Below are positions 8,183 through 16,803 of a DNA stretch of 40,952 nucleotides, piece by piece (the first letter of the stretch is position 1; the number at the start of each line of letters is the position of its first letter). This DNA comes from an uncultured Chlamydiae bacterium. GTDB lineage: Bacteria; Chlamydiota; Chlamydiia; Chlamydiales; 2-12-FULL-49-11. The translations under genes and the position numbers were made by a program. The notes under the pieces are model-generated. The model was not told the DNA's origin, ran no database searches, and worked only from the letters and a program-made list of their open reading frames with translations. The stretch lies in contig CALKUQ010000066.1 in the NCBI GenBank assembly GCA_937996705.1, positions 1 through 40,952 of the forward strand. The letters run 5' to 3'.

Positions 8183-10725
8183 GGTTCCTTTTTGCGTTTT
8201 TTTGCGGGGACTGCTACTGCTGCGGGCTCTTCTTCTTTTTTCTCAGGTTCTGGGAGAGCTTCAAAGAGGAGTGCCCCCTCTTTGATGACAACATTGAATG
8301 TAGCAGAGAGATTGGGGTTGCGGAGAAGCATTTCTGCAAGGGGATCCTCGAGGTGCTGTTCAACAGCTCTGCGCAGAGGTCTTGCCCCCATCTCGGGTTG
8401 ATAACCTTTCTCAACAATAAACGCTTTTGCTTCAGGAGAGAGGAGTATGGTGATATTTTTACGATCAAGCCTTTTTTGGAGTTTAGCAACTTCCAGGTCG
8501 ATAACTTTGACAAGATTTTCTCTGTCAAAGGCTCTGAAAATTACTATGCCATCAAGTCTATTGATAAACTCTGGCTTGAAATGTTTCATGGTCGCTTTTT
8601 CGATTTTTTCTTTCATCGAGTTGTAGTCTATTTTATCATTTTCTACCCCGAATCCCACTTCAGTAGACTTACGTATCAGGTCAGAGCCTAGATTTGAGGT
8701 CATCACAACAATTGTGTTGCGGAAGTCAATTTTCCTTCCCACAGAGTCGGTGAGTCTTCCCTCTTCTAAGATTTGAAGGAGGAGGTTCATGACATCTGGG
8801 TGCGCTTTTTCTACCTCATCAAATAAGATAACGGAATAGGGTCTTTGCCTTACTTGCTCGCTGAGTTGTCCTCCCTCTTCATGGCCTACATAGCCAGGGG
8901 GAGACCCCGTCATACGGCTGATAGCAAATTTTTCCATGTATTCAGACATATCAACCTGAATCAGAGCGTCTTCTCCTCCGAAGAGCTGAATTGCTAAATT
9001 TCTGGCTAACAGTGTTTTACCAACGCCTGTGGGACCAAGAAACAGAAATGCTCCGATGGGGCGATTTGGATCTTTAATATCGGCTCTAGACCGTTTAAGC
9101 GCTTTAGCAACTGTTGTAATCGCGTCATCTTGTCCGATAATGTCGGCTTTAAGGGTCTCTTCCATTTTTAGAATTTTGGAAGTTTCAGCCTCTGTTAAGC
9201 GAGTTACTGGAATGCCAGTCTGTTTTGCAATAATTGCAGCAATATCTTCCCAGTCAACAATCACTTTTTGCTCATCTTTATTGCGCTGCCACTCTTCTGA
9301 AAGTTTTTCAAACTTGTCGCGAAGTTGTTTTTCCTGATCCCTGAGCTTAGCCGCTTTTTCATACTCTTGGCTCGCAATTGAAGACTCTTTTGCAACTCGA
9401 ATCTCTTCAATTTCTGTCTCAAGTAGAGCTAAATCTTGGGGTTGATGAAGGACAGAGATTCTTGCTTTTGCCCCCGCTTCATCTAAGACATCGATTGCCT
9501 TATCGGGGAGAAATCTGCCCGTAATATATCGGTCTGATAAAATAACAGCCTCTTTAATCGCTTCGTCGGTGTAGGTGCATTTGTGGTGATCTTCGTATTT
9601 AGCTTTTAGTCCCCCTAAAATTTCAATTGTCTCTGCATTGGAGGGGGGTGCTACGATGATTTTTTGAAAACGTCTCTCTAAAGCGGCGTCTTTTTCAATA
9701 TGCTTGCGATACTCATCAAGAGTTGTCGCTCCAATACATTGGATTTCCCCTCTTGAAAGGGCTGGTTTTAAGATGTTGGATGCGTCAATTGCACCTTCAG
9801 CTGCGCCAGCTCCTACAATTGTATGCATCTCATCTATGAATAATAGGATGTTACCCAATTTTTTCACTTCATCCATTACCGCTTTAATCCGCTCTTCGAA
9901 TTGTCCTCGATACTTAGTGCCGGCAATCATCAGGGTCAAATCGAGGGAAATGAGTCGCATTTTAGCTAAATTTTCAGGAACTTCCCCTTTTACAATAGCG
10001 TGAGCAAGACCTTCCACGATTGCCGTCTTTCCAACACCTGCCTCACCAATAAGGACCGGGTTGTTTTTTCGTCTTCTGCAGAGGATGAGTATCAGCCGTT
10101 CTACCTCTTTAGCTCTTCCGATAACTGGGTCAAGGCCGCCCTCTCTGCAAAGTTCTGTTAAGTCATGGCCGTAGGCTTTTAAAGCGTGCATTTTATCGGT
10201 AGTAGTGCTATTTGCTCCGCCATTACTCGATTTATCTTGTTTTTGATTAGGGTTGCTTCCCAAAGAGACCGGGGGCACTTGTAAATTAAAGGTTTCAAGT
10301 TCTTTCAAAATCTCTTTTCGCACTTCTTTCAGATTCACATTGAGATTTTCTAAAATTTGAGCAGCTACGCTATCGGCCTGACGAATGAGTGCAAGGAGTA
10401 AATGTTCTGTTCCGACATAATTGTGATTAAGCGCTAGAGCCTCTTCGTTTGCATACTCAAAAACTTTTTTTACTTTGCTGGTGAGTGCTGGGTCGCCATA
10501 TACCTGTATTTCTGGTCCAAAACCTACAGTAAGCTCTACCTCTGCAAGAACTGTCTCATACTCAATATTTAAATTTCTTAGTACATTGCAAGCAATTCCT
10601 TGACCTAGTTTTAAGTGACCTAACAAAATATGCTCTGTCCCCAAATAATTATGGTTCAGCCTGGTTGCCTCTCTTTTAGCTAACTTGATTACTTGCTTTG
10701 CTCTATTAGTAAATTTATCAAACAT
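8173..10725 (-). CDS. clpC: ATP-dependent Clp protease ATP-binding subunit ClpC
   Basis: Hsp100 unfoldase that feeds proteins to ClpP in the cytoplasm. In order: duplicated Clp-N repeats (about 1-145), a Ser/Thr/Asn-rich linker, AAA+ module 1 with Walker A GEAGVGKT (227-234) and LLFIDEMHT, the middle domain with a UVR-like coiled coil (KESSIASQEYEKAAKLRDQEK), AAA+ module 2 with GPTGVGKT and ILFDEVEKAHPDV, and a C-terminal D2 cap. The last 25 residues are Glu/Ala/Lys-rich (EKKEEEPAAV...KKRKKEPTS). It has 850 residues, normal for ClpC. It has AAGGTGG before the ATG, a consensus-like promoter upstream and an intrinsic terminator. In Chlamydia clpC also neighbours the lipoate ligase-like gene. 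Confidence 0.98.
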   Translation of the reverse strand: MFDKFTNRAKQVIKLAKREATRLNHNYLGTEHILLGHLKLGQGIACNVLRNLNIEYETVLAEVELTVGFGPEIQVYGDPALTSKVKKVFEYANEEALALNHNYVGTEHLLLALIRQADSVAAQILENLNVNLKEVRKEILKELETFNLQVPPVSLGSNPNQKQDKSSNGGANSTTTDKMHALKAYGHDLTELCREGGLDPVIGRAKEVERLILILCRRRKNNPVLIGEAGVGKTAIVEGLAHAIVKGEVPENLAKMRLISLDLTLMIAGTKYRGQFEERIKAVMDEVKKLGNILLFIDEMHTIVGAGAAEGAIDASNILKPALSRGEIQCIGATTLDEYRKHIEKDAALERRFQKIIVAPPSNAETIEILGGLKAKYEDHHKCTYTDEAIKEAVILSDRYITGRFLPDKAIDVLDEAGAKARISVLHQPQDLALLETEIEEIRVAKESSIASQEYEKAAKLRDQEKQLRDKFEKLSEEWQRNKDEQKVIVDWEDIAAIIAKQTGIPVTRLTEAETSKILKMEETLKADIIGQDDAITTVAKALKRSRADIKDPNRPIGAFLFLGPTGVGKTLLARNLAIQLFGGEDALIQVDMSEYMEKFAISRMTGSPPGYVGHEEGGQLSEQVRQRPYSVILFDEVEKAHPDVMNLLLQILEEGRLTDSVGRKIDFRNTIVVMTSNLGSDLIRKSTEVGFGVENDKIDYNSMKEKIEKATMKHFKPEFINRLDGIVIFRAFDRENLVKVIDLEVAKLQKRLDRKNITILLSPEAKAFIVEKGYQPEMGARPLRRAVEQHLEDPLAEMLLRNPNLSATFNVVIKEGALLFEALPEPEKKEEEPAAVAVPAKKRKKEPTS

Positions 10726-10750
10726 GAAACCACCTTACTTACATTTTTGT

Positions 10751-10779
10751 ATTGTACCCTTCTATTTCTTTCTTGTAAA
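10751..10779 (-). promoter_or_regulatory. Probable clpC promoter
   Basis: On the minus strand TTTACA (10774-10779) and TACAAT (10751-10756) are separated by exactly 17 bases, matching five of six positions of each box of the major sigma-factor consensus. The -10 ends about 25 bases before the clpC ATG. No CIRCE heat-shock operator is present. Confidence 0.65.
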
Positions 10780-10918
10780 TTATCTGACTTGATTCCTCAA
10801 GAAGAATCGTATAATTTCTAATTTTTTTTCTACACGTATAAATTTACTATAAAGATGGCAGCTGGTAAAGTTCATGGCAAACTAATTTAAGAAGTCGATT
10901 TTTTGAACCGATTTTGTG

Positions 10919-10924
10919 TATAAT
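10919..10924 (+). promoter_or_regulatory. Putative -10 box for the kinase-like gene
   Basis: A perfect TATAAT lies 23 bases before the ATG at 10948, followed by AGGAG at 10937-10941. The -35 region is poor. A second TATAAT at about 10811 with TTGATT 15 bases upstream is an alternative. The intergenic region therefore probably holds divergent promoters for clpC and this gene. Confidence 0.45.
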
Positions 10925-10947
10925 AAATTTTATAGTAGGAGATAAGA

Positions 10948-11913
10948 ATGAGTTTAACAGTATTAGGACTTGCCCCAAAATTTGCCCCGCACATTTTAAG
11001 AAATTCAGCATGTCCCGCAAGTCAAGAAGTAGCTGATCAAATCGACGCTGAATTTGCGCAGAGACAAGCTCTGAAAGGTGACTATGTCCAACACAGCGAG
11101 CATTGGGTTTTCAAAAAAAAACGTACAGATGGAGTTCCTGCAACCGATGATGCTCATGCTTATCGGGTTCGAAAGGCCGAAAGATTGCGAAATTATATTC
11201 AAGAAAATAACTTAGGGGATTTTTTTGTAGTGCCTCAAAAATGGCTCTATGAAAGAGAGGGAGAGGTCTATGTAGTCAGTCAGAAGCTCGGTTTATCAGA
11301 GGAGGTTGTTGCCCTTTCACCGCAGAAAGAAGCTGTCTTTAGAGGGCCAGACAATGCAGTACACATTGTTCCAGGAACGCAGTTGTATCGATTAAACCAA
11401 GATGTAGTACCAAGACGCGCACTAACAGCTCAGCAAGTCAAAGGATTAGCCGAGATGGTTTTTTTAGGTTTAACAGATCTTTCTTATAATAATTTATTTT
11501 TCACGGTTGACGGGAAATTTGCAATCCTAGATACAGATCCTGAATCGAGAGCTGTCAAAAAAGATGCTTGGAAAGGGCTTGTATTTAGGCTCCTTGGGAG
11601 TAAAGAAGATGTTAGATTTGCATTTAAAATGACTGGGATGAGAATTTTAAAGATAATTTGTTCTGGGCAGCAGACTTTTCACCAGATTCAAGAGGTGGAA
11701 AAAAGGCCGATGATGATTCAAGCAGCTAAGCTGGTTGTAAAAGCTGTAGTAACTCTGTTTATGGCTATTGCTGCTCTTGTTTTCTTGCCTGAAATTACAA
11801 TTTTTGGGGGAGCATTTTCCGTTACCAATTTCGTTATTTTGTCTTGTTCAATAAAAAAATTGAATATGATAGGGGTCTATCTAGATCAGATCTACGATGT
11901 AAGAAATATGTAG
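10948..11913 (+). CDS. Protein-kinase-like membrane protein, function unknown
   Basis: A 321-residue protein I cannot name. Residues about 48-205 recall a small, possibly degenerate kinase fold: FKKKRTDG... near the start, then LTDLSYNNLFF (a D-x-x-x-x-N catalytic-loop arrangement, about 176-186) followed by GKFAILDTDPES, where the Asp sits where the metal-binding DFG aspartate would be. The HRD histidine is replaced. After about residue 265 two hydrophobic segments (VVKAVVTLFMAIAALVFL and FSVTNFVILSCSI) should insert in a membrane, leaving a short tail. AGGAG lies six bases before the ATG. The lipoate ligase-like gene begins within about 10 bases of the stop. It could be a pseudokinase or inclusion-membrane effector; this is inference. 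Confidence 0.65.
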   Translation: MSLTVLGLAPKFAPHILRNSACPASQEVADQIDAEFAQRQALKGDYVQHSEHWVFKKKRTDGVPATDDAHAYRVRKAERLRNYIQENNLGDFFVVPQKWLYEREGEVYVVSQKLGLSEEVVALSPQKEAVFRGPDNAVHIVPGTQLYRLNQDVVPRRALTAQQVKGLAEMVFLGLTDLSYNNLFFTVDGKFAILDTDPESRAVKKDAWKGLVFRLLGSKEDVRFAFKMTGMRILKIICSGQQTFHQIQEVEKRPMMIQAAKLVVKAVVTLFMAIAALVFLPEITIFGGAFSVTNFVILSCSIKKLNMIGVYLDQIYDVRNM

Positions 11914-11921
11914 AGGTCTAT

Positions 11922-12620
11922 TTGATTGGAAATATGGGGAGTCTTTTGGATAGTGGAAAGAAGAGTTCATGTGAAAATATGGCTCTGGATTTAAAGCTGT
12001 TAGAAGAGATGAGGGCGGATGATCCGCCCCTGCTCCATTTTTATGAATTCTCAAAACCCTCTGCTACCTACGGCCACTTTATGAAGCCTGAGCTCTATTT
12101 AAAAGGGGATCACGGCCTTGATTTGGCAAGGAGGCCAACGGGTGGAGGGATGCTGTTTCATCTTTGGGATCTCACGTTTTCTGTTCTGATTCCTAGGCAG
12201 TTTTATGCCTATTCAGAGGATGTTATGGAAAATTACAAATTTATAAATGACTTGGTTTTAAAAGCATTATCCCTTCATTTAGGCAAGTCTTTAATTAATT
12301 TACTTCCAGAAGAGCCCGATCCTTTAGATGAAGCTTGCAAGCATTTTTGTTTTGCTAAGCCTACAAAATATGATGTGATGATTGAGGGTAAAAAAGTGTG
12401 TGGAGCAGCGCAACGGAGAAAACCTAATGGCTATCTTCATCAAGGAAGTATTTCCATAAGCTCCCCTGATTTTTCCTATCTAGAAAATTTGTTTTTAGAA
12501 AAAAATCGGGTTATAGAAGCGATGAAAATATTCACCTATGTGCTAAGCGAGGCTCACATTATTGAAGAGAGGGTTGCCCTTAAAAACTCTCTAGAGAAAA
12601 TATTCCTCTCTTCCTTCTAA
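11922..12620 (+). CDS. lplA: Lipoate-protein ligase A-like / octanoyltransferase-like protein
   Basis: A BPL/LPL-superfamily protein that attaches lipoyl or octanoyl groups to lysines of carrier domains. The fold markers are RRPTGGGMLFH..DLTFSV (the binding loop) and KYDVMIEGKKVCGAAQRR...GYLHQGSI, which contains the conserved Lys of the family. The gene probably starts at TTG 11922, which has AGAGG five bases upstream, giving 232 residues; ATG 11934 is the next choice. In Chlamydia the equivalent gene also neighbours clpC. A likely substrate, GcvH, is encoded at 23662. The C-terminal accessory domain of classical LplA is missing, so ligase versus transferase is open. It converges with the repeat-protein gene (four-base overlap). 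Confidence 0.85.
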   Translation: MIGNMGSLLDSGKKSSCENMALDLKLLEEMRADDPPLLHFYEFSKPSATYGHFMKPELYLKGDHGLDLARRPTGGGMLFHLWDLTFSVLIPRQFYAYSEDVMENYKFINDLVLKALSLHLGKSLINLLPEEPDPLDEACKHFCFAKPTKYDVMIEGKKVCGAAQRRKPNGYLHQGSISISSPDFSYLENLFLEKNRVIEAMKIFTYVLSEAHIIEERVALKNSLEKIFLSSF

Positions 12621-14578
12621 ACGTAATTTCTTACCCGGCGTCTTTTTCCTATACGATCTGTCTGACTTGCTTGCGCTGCTACCCTTCGAAGTACTCCGCG
12701 AGCAACCGCATGCATCCAAGCTAATCGATTAGGTCTGTTTCCAAGGGTGAATGCAATAGAAGGCTCGAGTAAAAACTCAGGAGAGAGTTTTTTTGCCAAA
12801 TTTGGATACCGAATCAAAGCTCCAGCAATCTTTTCAATCTGATCTGCTTTTGTTAGTTGGTCCTTATCTAGCTCTTTAAAATCTTTTTTTGATAGACAAA
12901 GCTGATTTTGCGCGCGTATGACTAATGGATGTTTCATCAACTCTCTATCAATATACTTAGGGGCAACTTTGCTATTGCTAGCCGCAATCGTTGCAATTTC
13001 TAGATCAGACCAAAAAGCAGGAAAACATTCAATCAAATGTCCTTTGTTCTCAACTGCCAACTTCGCAATCCTTTTATCTCTTTTTATAGTATCGGGGAGT
13101 GAGTTTAAACCGAAAGACCAGTGAGTTGAGTTGGAAGTGCCCCTTCTCTTTGCGTATTCGAAAGAGTCGCGAAGGGTGTTATAAACAAAGTTGGCATCAT
13201 TTCGAAAATCTTCGTCTGCGTCTTGAAATTGAGAAAATTTACAGCGAATAAAGTTTCCCACAATTTCTCGGTCTTTAACAAATTCGGCAGGAAGATTTCC
13301 AACACTGATTCCAAAAACATTTTCGTGAGAAGCCATCAAAAGGAGATCTCTATTTCTTTTTAAATCAGAAGATACAAGATAATAATAATTCTGTGGATGC
13401 GCTCGAATAAAAACTGTAGCTACCCTAAGATTATTTTTTAGAGTTTCAGGGAGATATTGAAAAATGTCTGGTTTCTGGTTTGTAAATTCCAAAATAAAAT
13501 CGGTATCATTTTGAAGTCTTTTAGAGATGAAGTTAAAATTGTAGCTATTTTTCTTTATGATCAACTTTGCAAATTCTCTATTATCTAAGAGTTCTGCTTC
13601 AAAATATCTGACAGATAGGGGATTTGCTTCAAGAAATTGTAAATTAATTAAATGAGATGCTTTCAGCTCCCTAGAGCAATACTGGTAAGCAGCAGGATTT
13701 TCTCTAATAAGATAGGTCATAAACCTAGAATTATTCAAAATCTCAGGATCACAGTTTTGAAGAAGGGCTAGCTCTTGGGTAAAAAAGCATATAGAAAAAA
13801 AATAGTCGCTTTTAAGTAATTCATTATAAAATGGTAATGATTTTATTTTTTCTTCTATAGGTAGAGGTGCTATTTTTTTGGCAAGACCTCTTTTAGTAGA
13901 TTCGACTCGAATTAAGTTAGCTGGTTCCATTTCGCATTTTTTGGAGAGAGCTTCAAGTGTTTCAAGAGGATAATGAGTAGCTCCGGTGATTGCAAAATCT
14001 ATAATTCTAGGCAGGATCTGTAAGGTCTTAGGAAGGTAGTAAAAAACTAGAAAATTAAGCTTTAATGCCGATTTTAAGAAATTTTCATTAGATTGAATTT
14101 CTGCTTTTAAAGATAAGTAGTCTTTTGGATTAATTGCTACAACCCAAAGGGCTTGATTGATTTCAGGTAAGAGGGGTTCTGGTTCGTTTAAAACTGTTTG
14201 CAAGATGGATGGATCTGTTTGTAATTCTCTTGATATATATTTGCAGACTTTATGGATGGTCGGAGAGGGTAAGGTCTGCATCATTTTTATAATTTCTCTT
14301 TTATTTTCTCGATCTGAGAGAGAAATATAGCCAGGAGGTGGTGTAAATCCTTGAGCTACAGCGCAAGTGATCAATTCTACATTTTCTTGCAACTCTGAGC
14401 TAAGTAGAGGGAAGAGGCCGCAATTTATTACAAAGACCGATTTTAAAAAATCGATATTTGTTTTAAGGCTGTCAGGGACGGATTTATAGAGATCGAGGTT
14501 AAAAGCAACTTTTGTTGCCCAGTCTTCGTCCAAGAGAGGGGGCTTTGAGTGTCCTGAGATAACAGCTGAGCATGACAT
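12617..14578 (-). CDS. DUF4116-like repeat protein, paralogue 1
   Basis: A 653-residue protein made largely of a degenerate 24-25-residue helical unit of the type L.ND..F......NP..F..(I/L), easiest to see around residues 290-430 (ELLDNREFAKLIIKKN, KRLQNDTDFILEFTNQKP, ETLKNNLRVATVFIRAHP, SDLKRNRDLLLMASHE). Pairs of such units make up DUF4116 repeats, known from chlamydiae, legionellae and other microbes of protists. No signal peptide, membrane segment or catalytic motif is visible. The neighbouring gene at 14639 is a paralogue. Relative to it this copy has about 45 extra residues, roughly two repeat units near residue 410. Role unknown; a host-directed effector or scaffold is plausible. Confidence 0.8.
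   Translation of the reverse strand: MSCSAVISGHSKPPLLDEDWATKVAFNLDLYKSVPDSLKTNIDFLKSVFVINCGLFPLLSSELQENVELITCAVAQGFTPPPGYISLSDRENKREIIKMMQTLPSPTIHKVCKYISRELQTDPSILQTVLNEPEPLLPEINQALWVVAINPKDYLSLKAEIQSNENFLKSALKLNFLVFYYLPKTLQILPRIIDFAITGATHYPLETLEALSKKCEMEPANLIRVESTKRGLAKKIAPLPIEEKIKSLPFYNELLKSDYFFSICFFTQELALLQNCDPEILNNSRFMTYLIRENPAAYQYCSRELKASHLINLQFLEANPLSVRYFEAELLDNREFAKLIIKKNSYNFNFISKRLQNDTDFILEFTNQKPDIFQYLPETLKNNLRVATVFIRAHPQNYYYLVSSDLKRNRDLLLMASHENVFGISVGNLPAEFVKDREIVGNFIRCKFSQFQDADEDFRNDANFVYNTLRDSFEYAKRRGTSNSTHWSFGLNSLPDTIKRDKRIAKLAVENKGHLIECFPAFWSDLEIATIAASNSKVAPKYIDRELMKHPLVIRAQNQLCLSKKDFKELDKDQLTKADQIEKIAGALIRYPNLAKKLSPEFLLEPSIAFTLGNRPNRLAWMHAVARGVLRRVAAQASQTDRIGKRRRVRNYV
12921..13086. 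repeat. 166-bp block identical to 14937-15102 (copy 1)
   Basis: By eye, every base from 12921 to 13086 matches 14937-15102, an offset of 2016. The flanks on both sides carry many differences. The block encodes the segment around KRDKRIAKLAVENKG and APKYIDREL in both paralogues. Exact identity inside a diverged pair points to recent gene conversion or strong local constraint. Confidence 0.9.
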
Positions 14579-14638
14579 AATTGTATTCCTTTTGTTCTTT
14601 AATTTTTTGGAATTTCAGAGTTCTAAATCAACCTAATA

Positions 14639-16465
14639 TTAAGGTTTTGTTTTTGTTCGTTTATTACTGACTCTTGGTTGATTTGCCTGTTGTGCTACCC
14701 TTCGAAGTACTCCGCGAGCAACCGCATGCATCCAAGCTAATCGGTTAGGTCTATTTCCAAGGATGAATTCAATAGAAGGCTCGCGCAAAAACTCAGGAGA
14801 GAGTTTTTCTGCCAAATCTGGATACTGAATCAAAGCTCCCGCAATCTTTTCAATCTGGTCTGCTTTTGTTAGTAGGTCCATATCTAGTTCTTTAAGATCT
14901 GTTTTTGAGGGACAAAGCTGATTTTGCGCGTGTAACACTAATGGATGTTTCATCAACTCTCTATCAATATACTTAGGGGCAACTTTGCTATTGCTAGCCG
15001 CAATCGTTGCAATTTCTAGATCAGACCAAAAAGCAGGAAAACATTCAATCAAATGTCCTTTGTTCTCAACTGCCAACTTCGCAATCCTTTTATCTCTTTT
15101 TAAAGTATCGGGGAGTGCGTTTAAACTCCAAATCCATTGACTAGGATTGTACCTACCCTTTTCTTTTTGGTATTGAAATGAAAGAGAAAGCACCTCCAAA
15201 ATAAAGTCGGCATCATTTCGAAGATCTTCGTGCGCATCGGGTAAATTAATAATGCATTTTCGAATAAAATTTCGTACAATTTCCTTATCTTTAGTAAAAA
15301 TAGTTTCTATTTCAACGTTGTTTTTTAGAATTTTAAGGAGATCGCTATAAATTTGGGGAATCTCATTGGCTAAATCAATAATAAAATCTCTGTCATTTTG
15401 AAGTTTTTTAGAGATGTAGCTGAAAGTGAAAGAACTTATTTTAAGCATCTGTTTTACAAATTCCCTATTTTCCAATAGTGAGGGTTCAAAATATTCAGCC
15501 ACTTTTGGAGAATACCTGACAAGTCGGAAATTAAAGTCATAAGAGGACTTTAGCTCTCTTGTGCAATAGGGATAGGCTGCCGGATTTTTTTGAATAACAG
15601 CAAACATAAACGCGGAATCGTTTAGAAGGGTTGGGTCGCAGTTTTTAAGAAGAGCTAGTTCCTGTTTAAAGAAGTATTGGGAAAACAAATGATCTGACTC
15701 AAATAATTTAGTATAAAACGGTAATAGCTTTAGTTTTTCATCGTGAGGTAGCGTTATTATTTTTTTGGCAAGACCTCTTTTGGTAGAGACCTCTGGAGTT
15801 AAGCCAATTACTTCCTCTTTGCATTTTCTAGAGCTAATTTCAAGCGATTCAAGAGGATAATGAGTAGCTCCGGTGATTGCAAAATCTATAATTTTAGGTT
15901 CAATCTGTATGCTCCTAGGGAGGAAGTAAAAAACTATGGAATTAAGTTTTAATGCTAATTTTAAAAAATTTTGATTGGATTGAATTTCAACTTCTAAAGA
16001 AGGGTAGTCTCTTGGATTAATTGCTACAACCCAAAGAGCTTGATTGATCTCAGGTAAGAGAGGTTCTGCTTGATTTAAAACTGTTTGCAAGATGGATGGA
16101 TCTGTTTTTAATTCTCCTGCTACATATTTGCAAACTTTATGCATGGTCGGAGAGGGTAGACTTTGCATCGTCATTATAATTACTGGTTTATTGCTTCTGT
16201 TAGAGGGGGGGAGATAGCCGAGGGGAGGTGGAAATCCATGGGATACAGCGCTCGTAATTAATTCTACATTTTCTTGCAATTCTGGTTTTAGGAAGGAAAA
16301 GACTTTATAATTTATCGGAAATAGAGATTTTAAAAAGAGTAGGTTTGTTTGGAGGTCCTCTGGCATCGAATTATAAAGAGAGGGGTTAGAACAAACCGCT
16401 GAAATCCAAGCTTCAGGAGACATTATTAGAGTAGATAGCCCTGATCTAACAAGTGAAGATGTCAT
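14639..16465 (-). CDS. DUF4116-like repeat protein, paralogue 2
   Basis: A 608-residue paralogue of the protein at 12617-14578, encoded 60 bases upstream of it on the same strand. The two align from end to end. The N-terminal part (LPSPTMHKVCKY, INQALWVVAINP, FAITGATHYPLE) and the C-terminal 150 residues (LKRDKRIAKLAVENKGHLI, APKYIDREL, NRPNRLAWMHAVARGVLRR) are almost identical; the central repeats have diverged and two units are missing. This is a tandem duplication. No catalytic motif, signal peptide or membrane helix is visible. The ATG is preceded by a weak purine stretch only (GAGAATACACTC). Confidence 0.8.
   Translation of the reverse strand: MTSSLVRSGLSTLIMSPEAWISAVCSNPSLYNSMPEDLQTNLLFLKSLFPINYKVFSFLKPELQENVELITSAVSHGFPPPLGYLPPSNRSNKPVIIMTMQSLPSPTMHKVCKYVAGELKTDPSILQTVLNQAEPLLPEINQALWVVAINPRDYPSLEVEIQSNQNFLKLALKLNSIVFYFLPRSIQIEPKIIDFAITGATHYPLESLEISSRKCKEEVIGLTPEVSTKRGLAKKIITLPHDEKLKLLPFYTKLFESDHLFSQYFFKQELALLKNCDPTLLNDSAFMFAVIQKNPAAYPYCTRELKSSYDFNFRLVRYSPKVAEYFEPSLLENREFVKQMLKISSFTFSYISKKLQNDRDFIIDLANEIPQIYSDLLKILKNNVEIETIFTKDKEIVRNFIRKCIINLPDAHEDLRNDADFILEVLSLSFQYQKEKGRYNPSQWIWSLNALPDTLKRDKRIAKLAVENKGHLIECFPAFWSDLEIATIAASNSKVAPKYIDRELMKHPLVLHAQNQLCPSKTDLKELDMDLLTKADQIEKIAGALIQYPDLAEKLSPEFLREPSIEFILGNRPNRLAWMHAVARGVLRRVAQQANQPRVSNKRTKTKP
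14937..15102. repeat. 166-bp block identical to 12921-13086 (copy 2)
   Basis: Second copy of the direct repeat in the tandem paralogue. A further block of about 50 bases beginning GCTACCCTTCGAAGTACTCC is also identical between the 3' ends of the two genes (near 12680 and 14693). These blocks are substrates for unequal crossing-over, which would delete or fuse the pair. Confidence 0.9.
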
Positions 16466-16803
16466 GAGTGTATTCTCGTTTGTTTTTAATATTTAATTAG
16501 CTGATAGTTATAAATTATAAGACAATCGAGATTTCTCATCACTCTATATCGTAACTCCTTGAATTAGATGGCTTTTGAGACGAAAAACATTTTTTTTGGC
16601 GGCTTACCTCGTTTTAAATAAAGTTTTATATTAAGAATGTTCCTAATATAGTAAATTAAATTTGCCGTGTGCTCGCCTAGTGTCTAATAGTACTCGCACT
16701 CCGGCTTCCCCTAATTCAAATCTGGGTAGTACTCTTTGAAAAATTCCAATTCTTGAAACTCTCTCAGTATATTGAAATTGAAGACGAGGAAGCTAGTCTA
16801 AAA
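16466..16803. other. 338-bp intergenic region with a palindrome and an ORF-like remnant
   Basis: No gene with a start is visible. TATATTA (16627-16633) and TAATATA (16644-16650) form an inverted repeat around GAATGTTC and could be an operator or part of the promoter for the paralogue at 16465. On the minus strand 16792-16643 is open for 49 codons without a start, between two stops; its translation looks protein-like (FELGEAGVRVLLDTRRAHG) and may be a gene remnant. A tRNA-like TTCAAATC at 16714-16721 does not fold into a tRNA. Confidence 0.4.

Noticed and set aside
10726..10947. CIRCE/HrcA operator upstream of clpC
   Set aside because: No TTAGCACTC-N9-GAGTGCTAA pattern; only a short CTTGA/TCAAG repeat is present.
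16689..16733. tRNA-like stretch (TTCAAATC with AGTACT repeats on both sides)
   Set aside because: The T-arm would lack its closing G-C pair, the two AGTACT copies are only 33 bases apart, and no anticodon arm or matching acceptor stem can be drawn.
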